A DNA stretch of 64,000 nucleotides, from contig NC_089781.1 of NCBI RefSeq assembly GCF_040412425.1, positions 47,693,175 through 47,757,174 of the forward strand, read 5' to 3'. The DNA is from Macrobrachium rosenbergii (Eukaryota > Arthropoda > Malacostraca > Decapoda > Palaemonidae). The notes under the pieces are model-generated. The model searched no databases, had not been told where the DNA came from, and saw only the letters and a program-made list of their open reading frames with translations. The translations under genes and the position numbers were made by a program. Of this stretch, positions 1-11,559 are shown one piece after another (position 1 is the stretch's first letter; every line of letters starts with the position of its first letter).

Positions 1-472
1 ACACTCAAGAACTCATTTTTTCATGGAAAAAATATGTATCAGTTTCTCATAAAAATACTCCCATACAAAAAATATGCCTGGAAAAATTCAGGAAAATAAA
101 TCCATCCATCCATGTTAAACCACCTAGACATGCCATAATAAAAGATGGGAAAAGAATACTTGATCCAAAAGAAATTAGTAATATAATAGGTGAAAATTTA
201 GCAAAAGTAAGTAGTTATAAAATTTAGATGAACATTTCTGCACAAAGAAAAAATAATATAGAATTAATAACAAAAAATTTTGAAACAATAGAAGATATAT
301 ATTATAATAGAAAATTTAATATGGAAGAGTTAGAATTTGCTCTGTTGAACAGCAATTAATCTGCCCCTGGAGGTGACAATTTTGTTTTGAAATGATATGC
401 CATTTAGCACCTTTGGTAAAGACATACTTGTTAGAGTTTTATAACCACTTATGGACTTTGAAATTTATTTCC

Positions 473-1650
473 AGATGAATGGCGTAAAGCTATAATTATT
501 CCAATCCCCAAACCTGGAAAAAGATCCCAGTAATGTAAATAATTACAGACCAATTTCTTTAACAAGTTGTTTGTGCAAGTTGCTAGAGAAAATGGCAAAT
601 GCTCTCGACTAACATGGCACATTCGAGAAAATAAAATTTTAACTCCCACTCAGTTTGGGTCACAGTGTAACAGATCTACATTAGATTCTCTCTGTAACTT
701 AGAAGACCATATACGCCGAGGTTTTGAACGAAAACAAATTACTGTAGCTGTCTTTTTGACATTGAAAAAGCATATGATACTACATGGAGGTATGCATATT
801 AAAAACTTTACAAAACAACAAATATCTGTGGACATTTACCCAGGTTTATACAAAACTTTTGACAAATCGCAGTTTTCAGGTGAGAATTGATGATGTTCTG
901 TCTAGAACATTTCCTCTTGAAATGGTGTTCCACAGGAAGCGTCCTTAGTGGCACACTGTTTACTTTAGCAATTAATGATATCAGTAAAAATCTACCTATT
1001 GGTATTAAAAGTAACCTGTATATGGATGATTTTGCCATATATTATTCAGCATCTCGAATAAAACATGCAGAATGAATCATTAATAAAAGCATAGTAAAAT
1101 AGATGAATGGGCTTTATCTGTTTTAAATTTTCCATAGATAAAACCTCAAGCAATCATGTTTTATAAAAACAAAAAATGGAAAAAGGTGTCAAAAGACTTA
1201 AAAATCAGAAACCATAGTATACCAATTGGCCAAACAACAAAATTTTTAGGATTAGTATTTGATGCTCACATGAACTGGAAAGCCCACATAACATACATGA
1301 AATCAAAATGTAAAAGAGCATTAAACCTAATTAAAAAACTGTCGAACACTACTTGGGGGAGCCGATAGACATACCCTTACTTTATTGTATAAAGCAACAG
1401 TGCTGTCTATCGTTGATTATGGAAGTGAAATATATGGCTCGGCATCAGACGCAACGCTGAAAACGGTAGACCCAATTCATAATGAGGGTCTTAGAATATG
1501 TTCAGGAGCTTTTAGATCATCACCAAAATCATCTTTACAAGTTGAATGTGGTGAACTACCTCTCTCTCTCCATAGAGAGCTAGTAACGATGAAGAGTGCT
1601 CTGAGAATTCAGACAAATGATTCTCCAACCAAAAAAAATTATTTGGATTA
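473..1650 (+). pseudogene. LINE reverse transcriptase remnant
   Basis: The RT would copy the element's RNA at a nicked chromosomal target. Near 480-600 the frame reads WRKAIIIPIPKPG, then NNYRPISLTS, typical of RT motifs 0 to 1 in LINEs. Motif A near 745-800 is damaged. The catalytic box reads YMDD near 1018-1030, followed by thumb sequence LGLVFDAHMNWKAHI near 1246-1295. The thumb and connection continue to about 1650 with an LSIVDYGSEIYG segment, which in LINEs follows the RT palm. At least three frame changes and several stops interrupt it. It is the same molecule as the RNase H that follows. Confidence 0.8.
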
Positions 1651-1854
1651 AGAGATGTGTTTATAAACAATCATCCACCTTCTTTCCCAATTAGATAGAA
1701 GATTGTTTGAGTCACTAAATATGTATATACAATTGCCTGTAATATTAAAATTGCCTTACTCCTTGGACAATGAATAAAATGAGAATTTGTACACACTTGA
1801 AATATTTATCAAAAAATAATTCATATACTCCAGAATACCAAAGACAACATGCAG

Positions 1855-2616
1855 TAGAGCATATAATCCGAAAAGGTCCACATTACGCAATATACACTGA
1901 CGGATCTAAATCACAATACGGAGTGGGATATGCTGCATTTATCCCAAAACAAAACGTATCAATTCTCCTTCCCAGACAAAGCCTCTGTATTTACAGCTGA
2001 GTTATGTGCAATAGTATCAGCCATAAAAATAATTAGAGAAGTCTCATATAATAATTTTGTAATTTATAGCGACTCCAGAAGTGCTATAGAAGCTATTCAA
2101 AGCTATAATCCCAAAAATAATATTGTACAACATATAAAGTTCTCAATCCATAAATTGTATAATAAGGGAAAAATATTGAAATATGTTGGATCCCTGCCCA
2201 TGCAGGGATTAAGGGAAATGAAGAGGCTGATAAAGCAGCTAAAGAAGCGGTCCACATGACACGGACAAATGTAGACATCCCTATCAGTGACTATACAAGA
2301 TATATAAATACAGTCATTGTAAAAAATGGCAAAATATATGGAATGAAGAACCTGAAAATAATAAATTAAAACAGATAAAATCCAGTGTTGGAAAATGGAG
2401 TTCGTCATATCAAAGAGAGAGACCCGCACAAGTAATTCTGACACGTCTTCGAATAGGCCATACTCGTTTGACACATGGACACTTAATGAACAGTCCATGT
2501 GGCCCTCTTTTCCCAAATGCCCAGATTGCAATGTGCTGATAACAGTTAAGCATATACTGTGTGAATGTCCAAAATATAACGTGCAGCGATTATCAAATTT
2601 GGAAATAGACCGATAG
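1855..2616 (+). pseudogene. LINE RNase H domain and C-terminal zinc knuckle
   Basis: The RNase H would remove the RNA strand after first-strand synthesis. The first catalytic Asp lies in YTDGSKSQYG (near 1890), the Glu in FTAELCAI (near 1990), the second Asp in IYSDSRSAIEAI (near 2065), and a last Asp-containing segment follows near 2225. A knuckle of the form CPDC...H...C sits near 2518-2570, as in the C-termini of I, R1 and Jockey elements. Two frameshifts split the domain. Two later, more damaged copies of this region follow at 4140-5205 and 5216-6345. Confidence 0.8.
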
Positions 2617-2970
2617 AAGAAATTTTGTCAGAATCTTCAACGTTCTCAATAGCACCCATTTTAATGTTCATGAGAAGCTGCAAATTAATTGGAAAAATAT
2701 AAGAAAAAACAATCAATCAGTATAATGAATTTTAAAACAAGTAAATTTTATGATTTTACTTAATTTATTTTGAAATTTTAATATACCTTTTTAGTGAGTA
2801 TGTATGGAAGCATGAGTTTAAATGTATTTATTGTGTGAGTGTGTTCCAGTATGAAAGTGTATGCCTTTTTACAGCTTTTAATTTCATTTTCATTTTCGTT
2901 TATCATCATTGACAAGTGACCTATTAGGGTCCCAGTGCTGGGCTTTCTAGCCTAGACTTGTCATTCCATC

Positions 2971-3049
2971 CTAATCCTTCGGGCCAGCCCTATGAGAGCT
3001 GATGGTCAGCTCAGTGGTCTGGTTAAACTATTAATAATAATAATAATAG
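2971..3049 (+). repeat. LINE 3' tail with (TAA)n, shared with a SINE
   Basis: Bases 2971-3030 line up base for base in length with 43561-43620, the end of the SINE, with only a few mismatches. The run TAATAATAATAATAATA follows at 3031-3049. The tail recurs near 5150-5205 and 6290-6345. Such a shared end is what a LINE RT needs to recognise a partner SINE RNA. Confidence 0.85.
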
Positions 3050-3065
3050 TAGCTAATAGGACAGG

Positions 3066-3160
3066 TGCATTCGCAATATACACGGATCTAAGATCACAAT
3101 ACGGATTAGGATATGTGATTGGGAGTTATCTTTCCCATGAATTTGTATTTACTGGCCTTT
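3066..3160 (+). repeat. Short LINE RNase H fragment
   Basis: The stretch from gcaatatacacggatcta to tgtatttactg repeats the first RNase H motif of the LINE copy upstream (1885-2000), with a deletion in the middle. It begins directly after the TAA tail of that copy, so the junction is head-to-tail. Confidence 0.6.
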
Positions 3161-3695
3161 TCTGATCTCCCCATCCTGCCTAGAGAAACATTATAATAAT
3201 TTTACATAATTTATGAGCTGGGATCCAGCGTATTGTATAAGAAGCATTTTCTATAAAATTCTTTCCAAAAACGACTATTATCCCATTCTATTTTCCGCTG
3301 TCAGGAACATGACCATAAAGAATATAAGACAAACCCTCCCTTGCATACATGCACCTCTTTCCATGTAAAGGATAAAAAACTTTCATTAAGATTTGCACCA
3401 TAAAATTAATCCTATTTATCCACTTTTACAAGAAAATCACAAAATACAGGTAAATGACCAGACTATTACAACAAAAAACAGTTCAGTCAGAATCATTTAA
3501 GTCCCATTTCTGTCCCATCCAGGTCTTCCCCAATGAAAATTTGACAGTTCATGTATATGAAAGATTTCAAACAAGTTTTATTCTAAGTACAAATTGCTTT
3601 GTCTAGCTGTTGGTATTCAACACTTAATGCGCAAACTTTCTTATATAAAACAGTTTACCCGATTCAATCTAAACCTGGGCCCAACGCTTGTAAAG
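3161..3695. other. No recognisable feature
   Basis: AT-rich sequence with no domain, repeat or RNA gene that I can support. It lies between LINE debris and a possible host exon. Confidence 0.5.
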
Positions 3696-3794
3696 ATATG
3701 GAGATGTTTACATCTGGACTCAAAGAAAGACTGAGGCAGAAATTTTCAGAAATTACCATAAATCCTGTTGATGAGTTAAGGCTTTCCAGCCTGC
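3696..3794 (+). CDS. Candidate internal host exon, unidentified protein
   Basis: An open segment of 33 codons is bounded by an acceptor-like AAAG before 3696 and a donor-like GC|GTAAGA at 3795. Its length is a multiple of three with phase 1 at both ends, as expected of a symmetric exon. The peptide is amphipathic and includes the segments LKERLRQKFSEI and VDELRLSSL, and it does not look like any transposon protein I know. I do not recognise the family. The open frame continues past the donor, so an unspliced chance ORF is possible. Confidence 0.25.
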
Positions 3795-4139
3795 GTAAGA
3801 AAAAACAATCAATAATATTAAAGAATGAAACAGTTTTGTAATGCTTATTTCTCATTACAATTTACTTTACCATTTTAAATTATTTACCCTATGCCGTGGG
3901 AAGGCAGTAGCAGTTATCGCATGTTTATATGAAAATATGATTCAGTATGAAAAAGTAAGAAAGCTTGGATAATTTCGTTGTATCAGGCATCTGCTTTAAA
4001 TGAAAAATTCAAAATTATAACAGATATAAACGGCCATCCCTTGAATTGTGAATTAAAGAAATGGAGCTTACAAACCAGATTTCAAACATAGCACAGTTGC
4101 ATTTTGATGAACAAAGTTTACTATTATGAATCTACACTG

Positions 4140-5205
4140 TTTTAAGATTTTTGTAATGCGGTCATGGATGGTTTCAACCCAAAACAAAACGCCATAATTT
4201 CATCAGTCCCAGAAAAGCCTCTGTATATACAGCAAGTTATGTGATGAAGTATCTGCATAAATTTAAACTTCCATGCTTTGATAAGATATTTTTGTTAATG
4301 AAGCCTGAAAGTTGCATCAAATCTATAATCTAAAAAGGACTATTGGAAGGGGATGCCATAAATTGTATCTCACAGAGGCAATATTAATTTGTTGATCCCT
4401 GTTTAAAGTAGGGATTAAGATCAACTGACTGATAAAGGAAATAAAGAAGGGTCCACATGAAAGAAAAATTGTAGATTTATCCCTATCAAGACTATACAAA
4501 ATATATAAAACAGTCATTGTAAAAAAATGGCAAAAAAGAAAGAACATGGAAAATAATAAATTAAAACAGAGAATCCAAGGTTGGAAATTGCTTTATATCC
4601 AGAAATGAGAGAACAAGCTGGCAAAAAACATCCCCTTCAAATGCCCTCTGCTTTGATTCTGGGCAATGAACAGTCCATGGCCACTTCCACCCCAGATTGC
4701 AATGATGCTGATAACATGTTAACATATACTGTGTTTCTGTCCAAAATATAACCTGCAACTATTATGCATTTGAGTGAAATAGACTGATAGAAGAAATTTT
4801 GTCAGAATCTTCACAGGCGTTCTCAATAGCACCCATTTTAATGTTCTTTCTGAAGCTGAAATTAATTGGAAAAATATAAGAAAAACAATCAATCAGTATA
4901 ATGAATTTTAAAACAAGTAAATTTTATGATTTTACTTTAATTTATTTTGAATTTTGATATACCTTTTTAGTGAGTATGTATTGAAGCATGAGTTTAAATG
5001 TAGGAATATTGTGTGCAAAACATCCCTTCAGTGAATGCCTTACAGCTTTCTAATTTCATTTTCATTTTCAAACGGATCGGATCATCAACAAGTGACCTAT
5101 TAGGGTCCCAGTGCTTCTGCTTCTAAACACAGAAATGTCATTCCATCCTAACAATCCTTCATGCCCTATGAGAGTGGGATGGTCAGCTCAGTGGTCTGGT
5201 TAAAC
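4140..5205 (+). mobile_element. LINE 3' end, second copy (RNase H to tail)
   Basis: Segments such as cagaaaagcctctgtatata (near 4207) and agtcattgtaaaaaaatggc (near 4513) follow the order of the first LINE copy from about 1970 to 3030. Exact blocks alternate with short runs of unrelated bases and small indels, so no domain remains readable. It ends in the same ggttaaact tail, without a clear TAA run. Confidence 0.75.
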
Positions 5206-5215
5206 TGATATTTTA

Positions 5216-6345
5216 ATTTACAGCTCAGAGCATATAATCCAAAAGGTCCACATACATATGCAGGTACTTAACTGAAAGGATCTAAATCAAAATATTTGGG
5301 AGGCTGTTGATCCCAAAACAAAACGGAAGTTCTTTCCCAAAAAAGCATCATCTGAATATACAGCTGAGAAAAAAGTGTAAAATGGGGATTTGGAAATAAT
5401 TAGAGTCTCATATAATAATTTTGTAATTTATGATCAAGGATGAAAAAGTTGTGAAAGCTTATATAAAAATAATATTGCATCAATATATAAAAATGTTTAA
5501 ATTGTATAATAAGTGGAAAAAATATTGAGAACTCATAGATTTTTTTGCAAGATGTAGGGCTTAAGGAAATGAAGATGGACTTAAACAGAGAAAGAAAAAG
5601 ATGACAAGAACAAATGATTCCCTACAAAGATGACTATACAAAATAATATAAAAACAGTCATTGTAAAAATTTATATGGAACAAATTCTGCTTGCTAAATA
5701 ATAAAACTTCAGAGAAAATCCAGTGTTGGAAAATGGATTTGTCATATCAAAGAAGAGACAAGTGCAAGGTAATTTGACACGTCTTCAGTAGGCCATACTT
5801 TTACCACATGGACACTTAATGAACACCATGTGGCCCTCTTCCCAAATGCCCAGATTGCAATGTGCTGATAACAGTTTATACTGTGAATGTCAAAATATAA
5901 CCTGCAGCGATTATCAAATTTTTGGAAATAGACCATCATTGAAGAAATTTTGTCAGAATCTTTCAACGCATCAATAGTTCCATTTTAATGTTCATGAGAA
6001 GCTGCAAATTAATTGAAAAATATAAAAAAAAACAATCAATCAGTAATGAATTTTAAAACAAGTAAATTTTATGATTTTGTTACTTAATTTATTTTAAATT
6101 TTAATATACCTTTTTAGTGAGTATGTATGGAAGCATGAGTTTAAATGTATTTATTGTGTGAGTGTGTTCCAGTGAAAAAACTGAAATTACAGCTTTTAAT
6201 TTCATTTTCATTTTTTTGTTTATCATCATTGACAAGTGACCTATTAGGTCCCATGCTAGCTTCTGAGCCTAGACTTGTCATTCCATCCTAAAAATTCAGG
6301 CCAGCCCTGATGAGAGCTAATGGTCAGCTCAGTGGTCTGGTTAAA
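5216..6345 (+). mobile_element. LINE 3' end, third copy (RNase H to tail)
   Basis: It begins with the agcatataatcc block seen at 1858 in the first copy and runs in the same order to the ggttaaact tail near 6340. The decay pattern is as in the second copy: intact blocks separated by scrambled short runs. Copies one to three lie head-to-tail in one orientation. Confidence 0.75.
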
Positions 6346-7390
6346 CTATTTTAGTAATAGAATAGACCATGCAGACAGTGATTAAATTAAAATGCACGGG
6401 GCCACTGAAGCCTGGAGGGTATGGATGTTCTGTAGAATAGCAAATTATTCCTCATACCCTTAGAAATCCTTTCTTCTCTTTCTCATTTTTTCTAGCAGAG
6501 ATGGACACTGGAAAAATATTTGTGAGAATTATTTGACAGTTGATAACTGGCAAAATGGCCAAATTCTTTCCTGTCTAAGTTGGCACTACAATAGGAAAAT
6601 CTCCCAGGCTAAAAGGATTGTTGCCCTGGGTAAATCCTCCATCTCAGCTTTGTAGTTCTCAGCCTTGTCAGTAGATAAGAGGAGTGTAAGTCAGGCTAAT
6701 ATTTTTAAATCTCATGTTTTTCCTTAAGCAGCAATTAGCAATTTGATTTTGATAAGTTAAATTTCACAGTCTGAGCAGAGTACTGTATATCATGGGAGAT
6801 ACTCAGCCAGTTCCAGCATCTAGCTAGGAGAGAGCTCACAGACTGCCCTGATCTCCTTGCCACAGAAAGAAACACTGGATTTCATGGAACACTGATTTCA
6901 GGCCCTCTGTGTCTGTGAGAAGGCTGTTAGGCATCCTGTTTTAGAAGAAAGCAAAGAAAGGCAGTAAACCCTCCCTTCTAAGGCAAGAGGAAGATGTGAA
7001 GCCACTTTGTATTGAACTTGAACTCTTCCGGTGAGATTTGTGTAGAAACGCACCTGAACATGGGGAGTTTTGTTGGTCACTTTGGGTGCCACAGGTAGTT
7101 CAGGAAGATAATTTATTTCCATTTCTTGAGATGAGCTCCCAACTTGACTTTATGTTCTAACTAAATGAAAGCTTCAAAGAAACCTGCTTCACACAAAGAG
7201 GTGAGATTGATGATGGAGAAGATAATAGTAGAAGAGCTATAGCTCTCATGACTTTTACAGCTGCCTCTCTCAGGAAAATTTAGTCCCTTACAGCCAGTTT
7301 TCACTAACCCTTACAGTCTGGGCGAAATATACATTAACAATACCCCTAGACCGGGGCAGACTTTAATGTAAGCCAGTTTAGAAAAAGGAT
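6346..7390. other. No recognisable feature
   Basis: Single-copy-looking AT-rich DNA. The longest open frames (for example 6898-7122, minus) show no known motif. I cannot support any gene here. Confidence 0.5.
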
Positions 7391-7773
7391 TTTGACAAAG
7401 GAAAAATCTATTTCTGGAGAAAATCGATAGTCAAACAAATAGTCCATTCAGATAATTTTTTTAAATTTGCTAGATACCAGAGAAAGCAAATGAAATGCTG
7501 AATTGACACTAAGCTCATTAGCTCCATCTAGATGGAGTCATTTTGGAAAAGGGTGAAACAAAACATTTCTGGATCCTAAGAGATTCCCTATATCAAAAGT
7601 CCTTAGAGAGATGAAGATAAAGCTGTGCACTAGATGAGATGTATACAAAAGGCAACACTAGCATACCATGGTAGCACCAATTGTTTAGAAATGAACCCAT
7701 CAAGGGAGGGAGGAATAATGAAAATAGATTAGGTAGAAGACACTGATTCCAGAAATAGATTTTTAAATTTGTC
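7391..7773. mobile_element. Short element with inverted ends (MITE-like or DIRS terminal scrap)
   Basis: The block ttttgacaaaggaaaaatct at 7391, running on to ctatttctgg, is inverted at 7745-7773 with few changes. The inner 330 bases are non-coding. The same motif family (ttttgacataggaaaaacct) forms the outer ends of DIRS-A at 13157 and 13590, so this may be a solo DIRS terminus and not an independent MITE. No clear target duplication was found. Confidence 0.5.
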
Positions 7774-8640
7774 AAAAGGTTTTTCTGGATTACTGTTTTA
7801 TATAGTAAACCAAATAGTAACAGAGAAATAAACATCATTCTTAGGCTTTAAAGACTTAAATAGAAACGTTGAAAACTAAAAGAATTCTACCCTGAACATT
7901 AGTAAGGTCCTATTCATGTAATGAAAATAATGTAGTGGTCACTGTCAAGATCATGAGCTTAGAATAGCACCTGAATAGGCTTGTATTAAGAAAATACTTC
8001 CTGCCCAATAGCAGACCCAATGACAGTGGCCCCCTTTTAAAGGAGAGGACCTGACAAAATTGGTAGGTCCTGTCTAAATTGCAAGTAGGATATTCCTTAT
8101 ATAAGGAATATCCTACTATTAGCCTAATACAGCAATGGCCGAATATCAGATGAAAAGGTAGTCTCGGCCACATAAAACAGAAAAACAGATAAGAGAATTA
8201 TTTTCTGTAAAGTTTATATCCATTAAGTTGTAAATAAGCCTAGAATAGGTTAAGCAAGAACCTCCTGAGAAATCTTCTATTCTTAGCTTAACGTAGATTA
8301 AACTAGAATCATTACCCCAAGCTATACAAAACAGTAGTTTGGGTTAGTCAAACAAATTAGTTCATAGCAGTTAGTCTGAATGGCATTACAATTGGAATTA
8401 AAAATTTCGCTTGGTCATTGCAAAAGGACTAGCAGTGTATAAGTAATACAGCCATGTACAGGTATCAAAACTAACCTAAACCCTAGAAGGTTTAACATAT
8501 TTGATTAAATGTATTAAAACTGCACAATTGTAGTCAAATTAACCTGTATTATGAAAACTATATGAGGAACTACAGAAGTGTCCCTCACTTAAAAACAATT
8601 AATACTAACTAGCTTCTGAAAACAAGGAAAATTTGCTTGG
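7774..8640. other. No recognisable feature
   Basis: AT-rich non-coding sequence. A perfect inverted pair around ataaggaatatcctacta (8088-8118) forms a small hairpin. If 7391 marks the left end of DIRS-A, this stretch would be its leader, but I cannot show that. Confidence 0.4.
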
Positions 8641-8743
8641 TTGCCAGATTTGGGCAAGATCTGTAGTATGCTCCTGGCAGCAAGTTTTAAGGACGAAACA
8701 GCTCCTTTTAAGCTGTCTCAGTGGGGCCTAGGGTTCAGTAGGG

Positions 8744-10135
8744 GTGAGGAAGGGGGAGATTATCTTCCCGGCAGAACTCCGGCAGCAGATATTTAACCCT
8801 TCCTCTGAAAAACATCAATGTGTGGGCCAAAACCCATTAACATCAGTTGCCAATGCCTCCCAGGTTAACCCTGTGGAGGAAGTAGAGGAATCTTTACATC
8901 GAGTTCACATTCTTATTAAAAAATATGGAGTGAACATTGCCATCGAAATGGCCCTGCTGAACCCAGAAGGCTCAGGGACATAAATTTAAGCTAGCCGTGG
9001 AAGAAACCTCACAGAAGGAATTCTATTCCCCTTGCAGCTATCATTGCTGAATAGGATTTTTCCCCCAAAAGGGATACTGGGATCCACCTAACTCAGACTG
9101 AAATGTCTGCTTTCTTGGAAAGGTATAGTAACTTGCCCAGGACCTCTGCCCCTTCATTAACAGGCAGTTACAGTTTAGTTACTGAAGCTCAGTTAGATTA
9201 CACAAGCTCCCCCAAAAGGGATACTGGGATCCACCTAACTCAGACTTATATGTCTACTTTCTTGGAAAGGTATAGTAACTTGCCCAGGACTTCTGCCCCT
9301 TGATTAACAGGCAGTTACAGTTTAGTTGCTGAAGCTCAGTTAGATTGCACAAGCTCCCCCAAAAGGGATACACAGTTTATGGCAAGCTCCCCAAAAGGGA
9401 TACACAGTTTATGGCAAGCTCCCCCAAAAGGGGTAGACATTTTGCGGCAAGCTTACCTGTGCCTATAGCATTGAAAACTAAAGAAATCACCCTTTATCAG
9501 GTCAATGAAAAATGGATCTCTACTCTTTGAATTAGACCCAAGTTGCTCACCAAGTAGCCTCATCAAAATTTTATGCTAGGCTCCGACTCGTTAGCATTAT
9601 AACCTCTACCACCTTGCTGGAAGTTGCCTTCTTAAGGCTCCCAGAACATCCCAGGATAATTTTTGCTGTTGAGGCCAAAAGTATTATGAGAACCCAATGG
9701 GAAGCACTCCCTGATGGAAAGCACTCTTTGACTTCCTAGAATGGCACATAAAATTGCAAATGGAAGCATTGGAGAGCTCCATCAAATCACTCTCCAGTGT
9801 CACTGCATTGTTACATTCTAACCCCTTCTGTAAGGACCTGTTAGAGGAGTCTGTTGTGGCTCAACTCAACGAGCATGCCTACCAACAGAATTGTACAGTG
9901 TACGTTTGTCTGGGAAAGAGGAATTCAAGAAACAAAAAGAACCCAAAATTTTCCCAAAACCCAACCCAAAAAAAGGCTCACTTTGATAAAAATCATATAA
10001 GCCTCTCAGTCACCCCCAAAAAATTTTTCCTCAAAAAACAGTTAGGTGGTCAGAAGGGAGAATTCCCTGCAAAGGGACAACAGCAACTTCAAGTCCATCC
10101 TTTTTCACAAGGTTCAAAAACCATCTCATAGGGGG
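8744..10135 (+). pseudogene. DIRS-A gag remnant
   Basis: Gag would package the element RNA. The readable segments are 8744-8983, the repeat block 9061-9530 and 9754-10131. The last (LLHSNPFCKDLLEESVV) matches in position and spacing the C-terminal gag segment of DIRS-G near 61870-61930. A basic, Lys-rich tail precedes the RT, as in that element. Several stops and frameshifts are present. Confidence 0.55.
9061..9450 (+). repeat. Nested tandem repeats in DIRS-A gag
   Basis: A 147-bp unit begins with tcccccaaaagggatac at 9061 and 9208, and its first bases recur at 9355. From 9351 a shorter unit of 32-33 bp (aagctcccccaaaagggata and on) is repeated three times. Because 147 is a multiple of three, the long unit keeps one frame and repeats the peptide PKRDTGIHLTQT. 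Confidence 0.9.
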
Positions 10136-10429
10136 AAAAAAGAATAACAACACCTGGAATGTCTATCAAAGGTGAAGGCAGAGGAGGAGGCAGATACCAA
10201 GAGAAATTATATTGGTTGGGGGTCAGCTTCGATGACATCACAGACAATGGAAGTTTTTCCTGTGGGGGACAGAAACTTGCGTATATTTGCCACCAAGTAT
10301 GTCTCTTCAGTGTCCTCAAAAGGGACTCATCCAAAAGAAGAGTGATCTTCAACCAATCAACATTGAACAAGCACATTGTTTGCTGAAAGTTTTTGATGAT
10401 TACCTTTGCCTAAGTACATTGAATCATTT

Positions 10430-11545
10430 CAAAAAGGGGCTCGGGCAGTTTCTATGGATCTGAAAGATGCACACTGGCACATCCCTATAGCCGTTCCCTT
10501 CCGCCCCTTCCTAAGGTCCGAATAGGGAAGGATACATACAGATTCAAAGTCATGTCCTTTTGGCTAAACATTGCCTAAAGAATATTTGTCAAAACTAGCA
10601 ACAGTGTTCGTTTGAGAACTCAAACAAAAAGATTTAGGAGCCCACAAGAAAAGAGTGCTTGTAAAACCTAAGAAAAATGGTCAACAGGCTAAAGTACAAT
10701 CAAAAGGTTTTATTATAAATTTGAAAACATCCTGCCTCACGCCCAGCAGACACTCATCCTGCCTCATGCCTAGCAGACAGTTTCAGTGGCTGGGACTGTG
10801 TTGGGATACTCTTCATGGTCTGTTGTCTCTCCCCATCATACTCAAAACAGAATAAGGCAAGTCCTCAAAAGGTTCCTTGCACAGCCCAGAGTTTCAGATG
10901 GCAATCAGAACGCATGATGGCCTGCAGTTCTGTCAGTAATAGATCTAATACATAGATTGCAACTAAAAGTGTGAACAAATTCTGGTTATTGCCTGCAAGA
11001 AAAAAGATGCAAGACAGACCTCATCAAAGGATAAAAAGAGTTGGGGAGATACTTTGGCCTTAGATTTGGAAGGAATCTCTGGTGAAACAGGTCACCCTGA
11101 CTCCTCCATCTGTATGAGTGACAAACTCACAGATGCCTTGTTGACAGGTTGGGAGGACATTGGGAGGATTGTCAGGTGGCAGGGAGGTGATCAGCTACTC
11201 AGGAATTGTTATATCAAATTCCTGGAGCTGATGGCTGTCTTTTGTCTCTCAAAAATCTCAAACCTCAAGAAGAGAGAGAACATAACCACAATATCCTACA
11301 TCAAGAGGTCTGGATCACATTCACCTCCTCTCAATATGGTAATGTTAGCCATCCTTCAGGTGGCGCAAGCAAAGAAGTGGCACATGTCTGCAGTTCACCT
11401 CACAGGGAGTCTCATTGTAATAGCAGACTCTCTATCAAGGAAAACAACAGCCTCAACAGAGTGGATGTTGGACAACCATTCTTTTCAAACAATAGCCAAC
11501 ATGCTTCCACAACTGGAAGTGGACCTGTTCGCCACATACTAGAAT
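10430..11545 (+). pseudogene. DIRS-A reverse transcriptase and RNase H remnant
   Basis: The RT starts with VSMDLKDAHWHIPI near 10449, the motif A block of DIRS RTs. The palm with its catalytic YLDD is lost between about 10600 and 11000. The RNase H follows: ALLTGWED near 11135 replaces the usual DASLxGWG, LELMAVFCL lies near 11220, and VHLTGSLIVIADSLSR near 11395. VDLFAT closes it near 11520. The order agrees with the intact frame of DIRS-G. Frames change at least three times. Confidence 0.75.
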
Positions 11546-11559
11546 CACAAACTCCTAAT

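Larger units (their letters stand above)
1..3050 (+). mobile_element. Decayed I-like non-LTR retrotransposon (LINE), 5' end outside window
   Basis: The order is linker, reverse transcriptase, RNase H, CCHC-type zinc knuckle, 3' UTR and a (TAA)n tail. That order fits the I group of LINEs, which carry RNase H and end in TAA repeats. The window opens in the region between endonuclease and RT; no endonuclease domain is visible. Frameshifts and stops occur throughout, so the copy is dead. Only the 3' end is defined, by the TAA run at 3031-3049. Clade placement beyond 'RNase H-bearing LINE' is inference. Confidence 0.85.
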
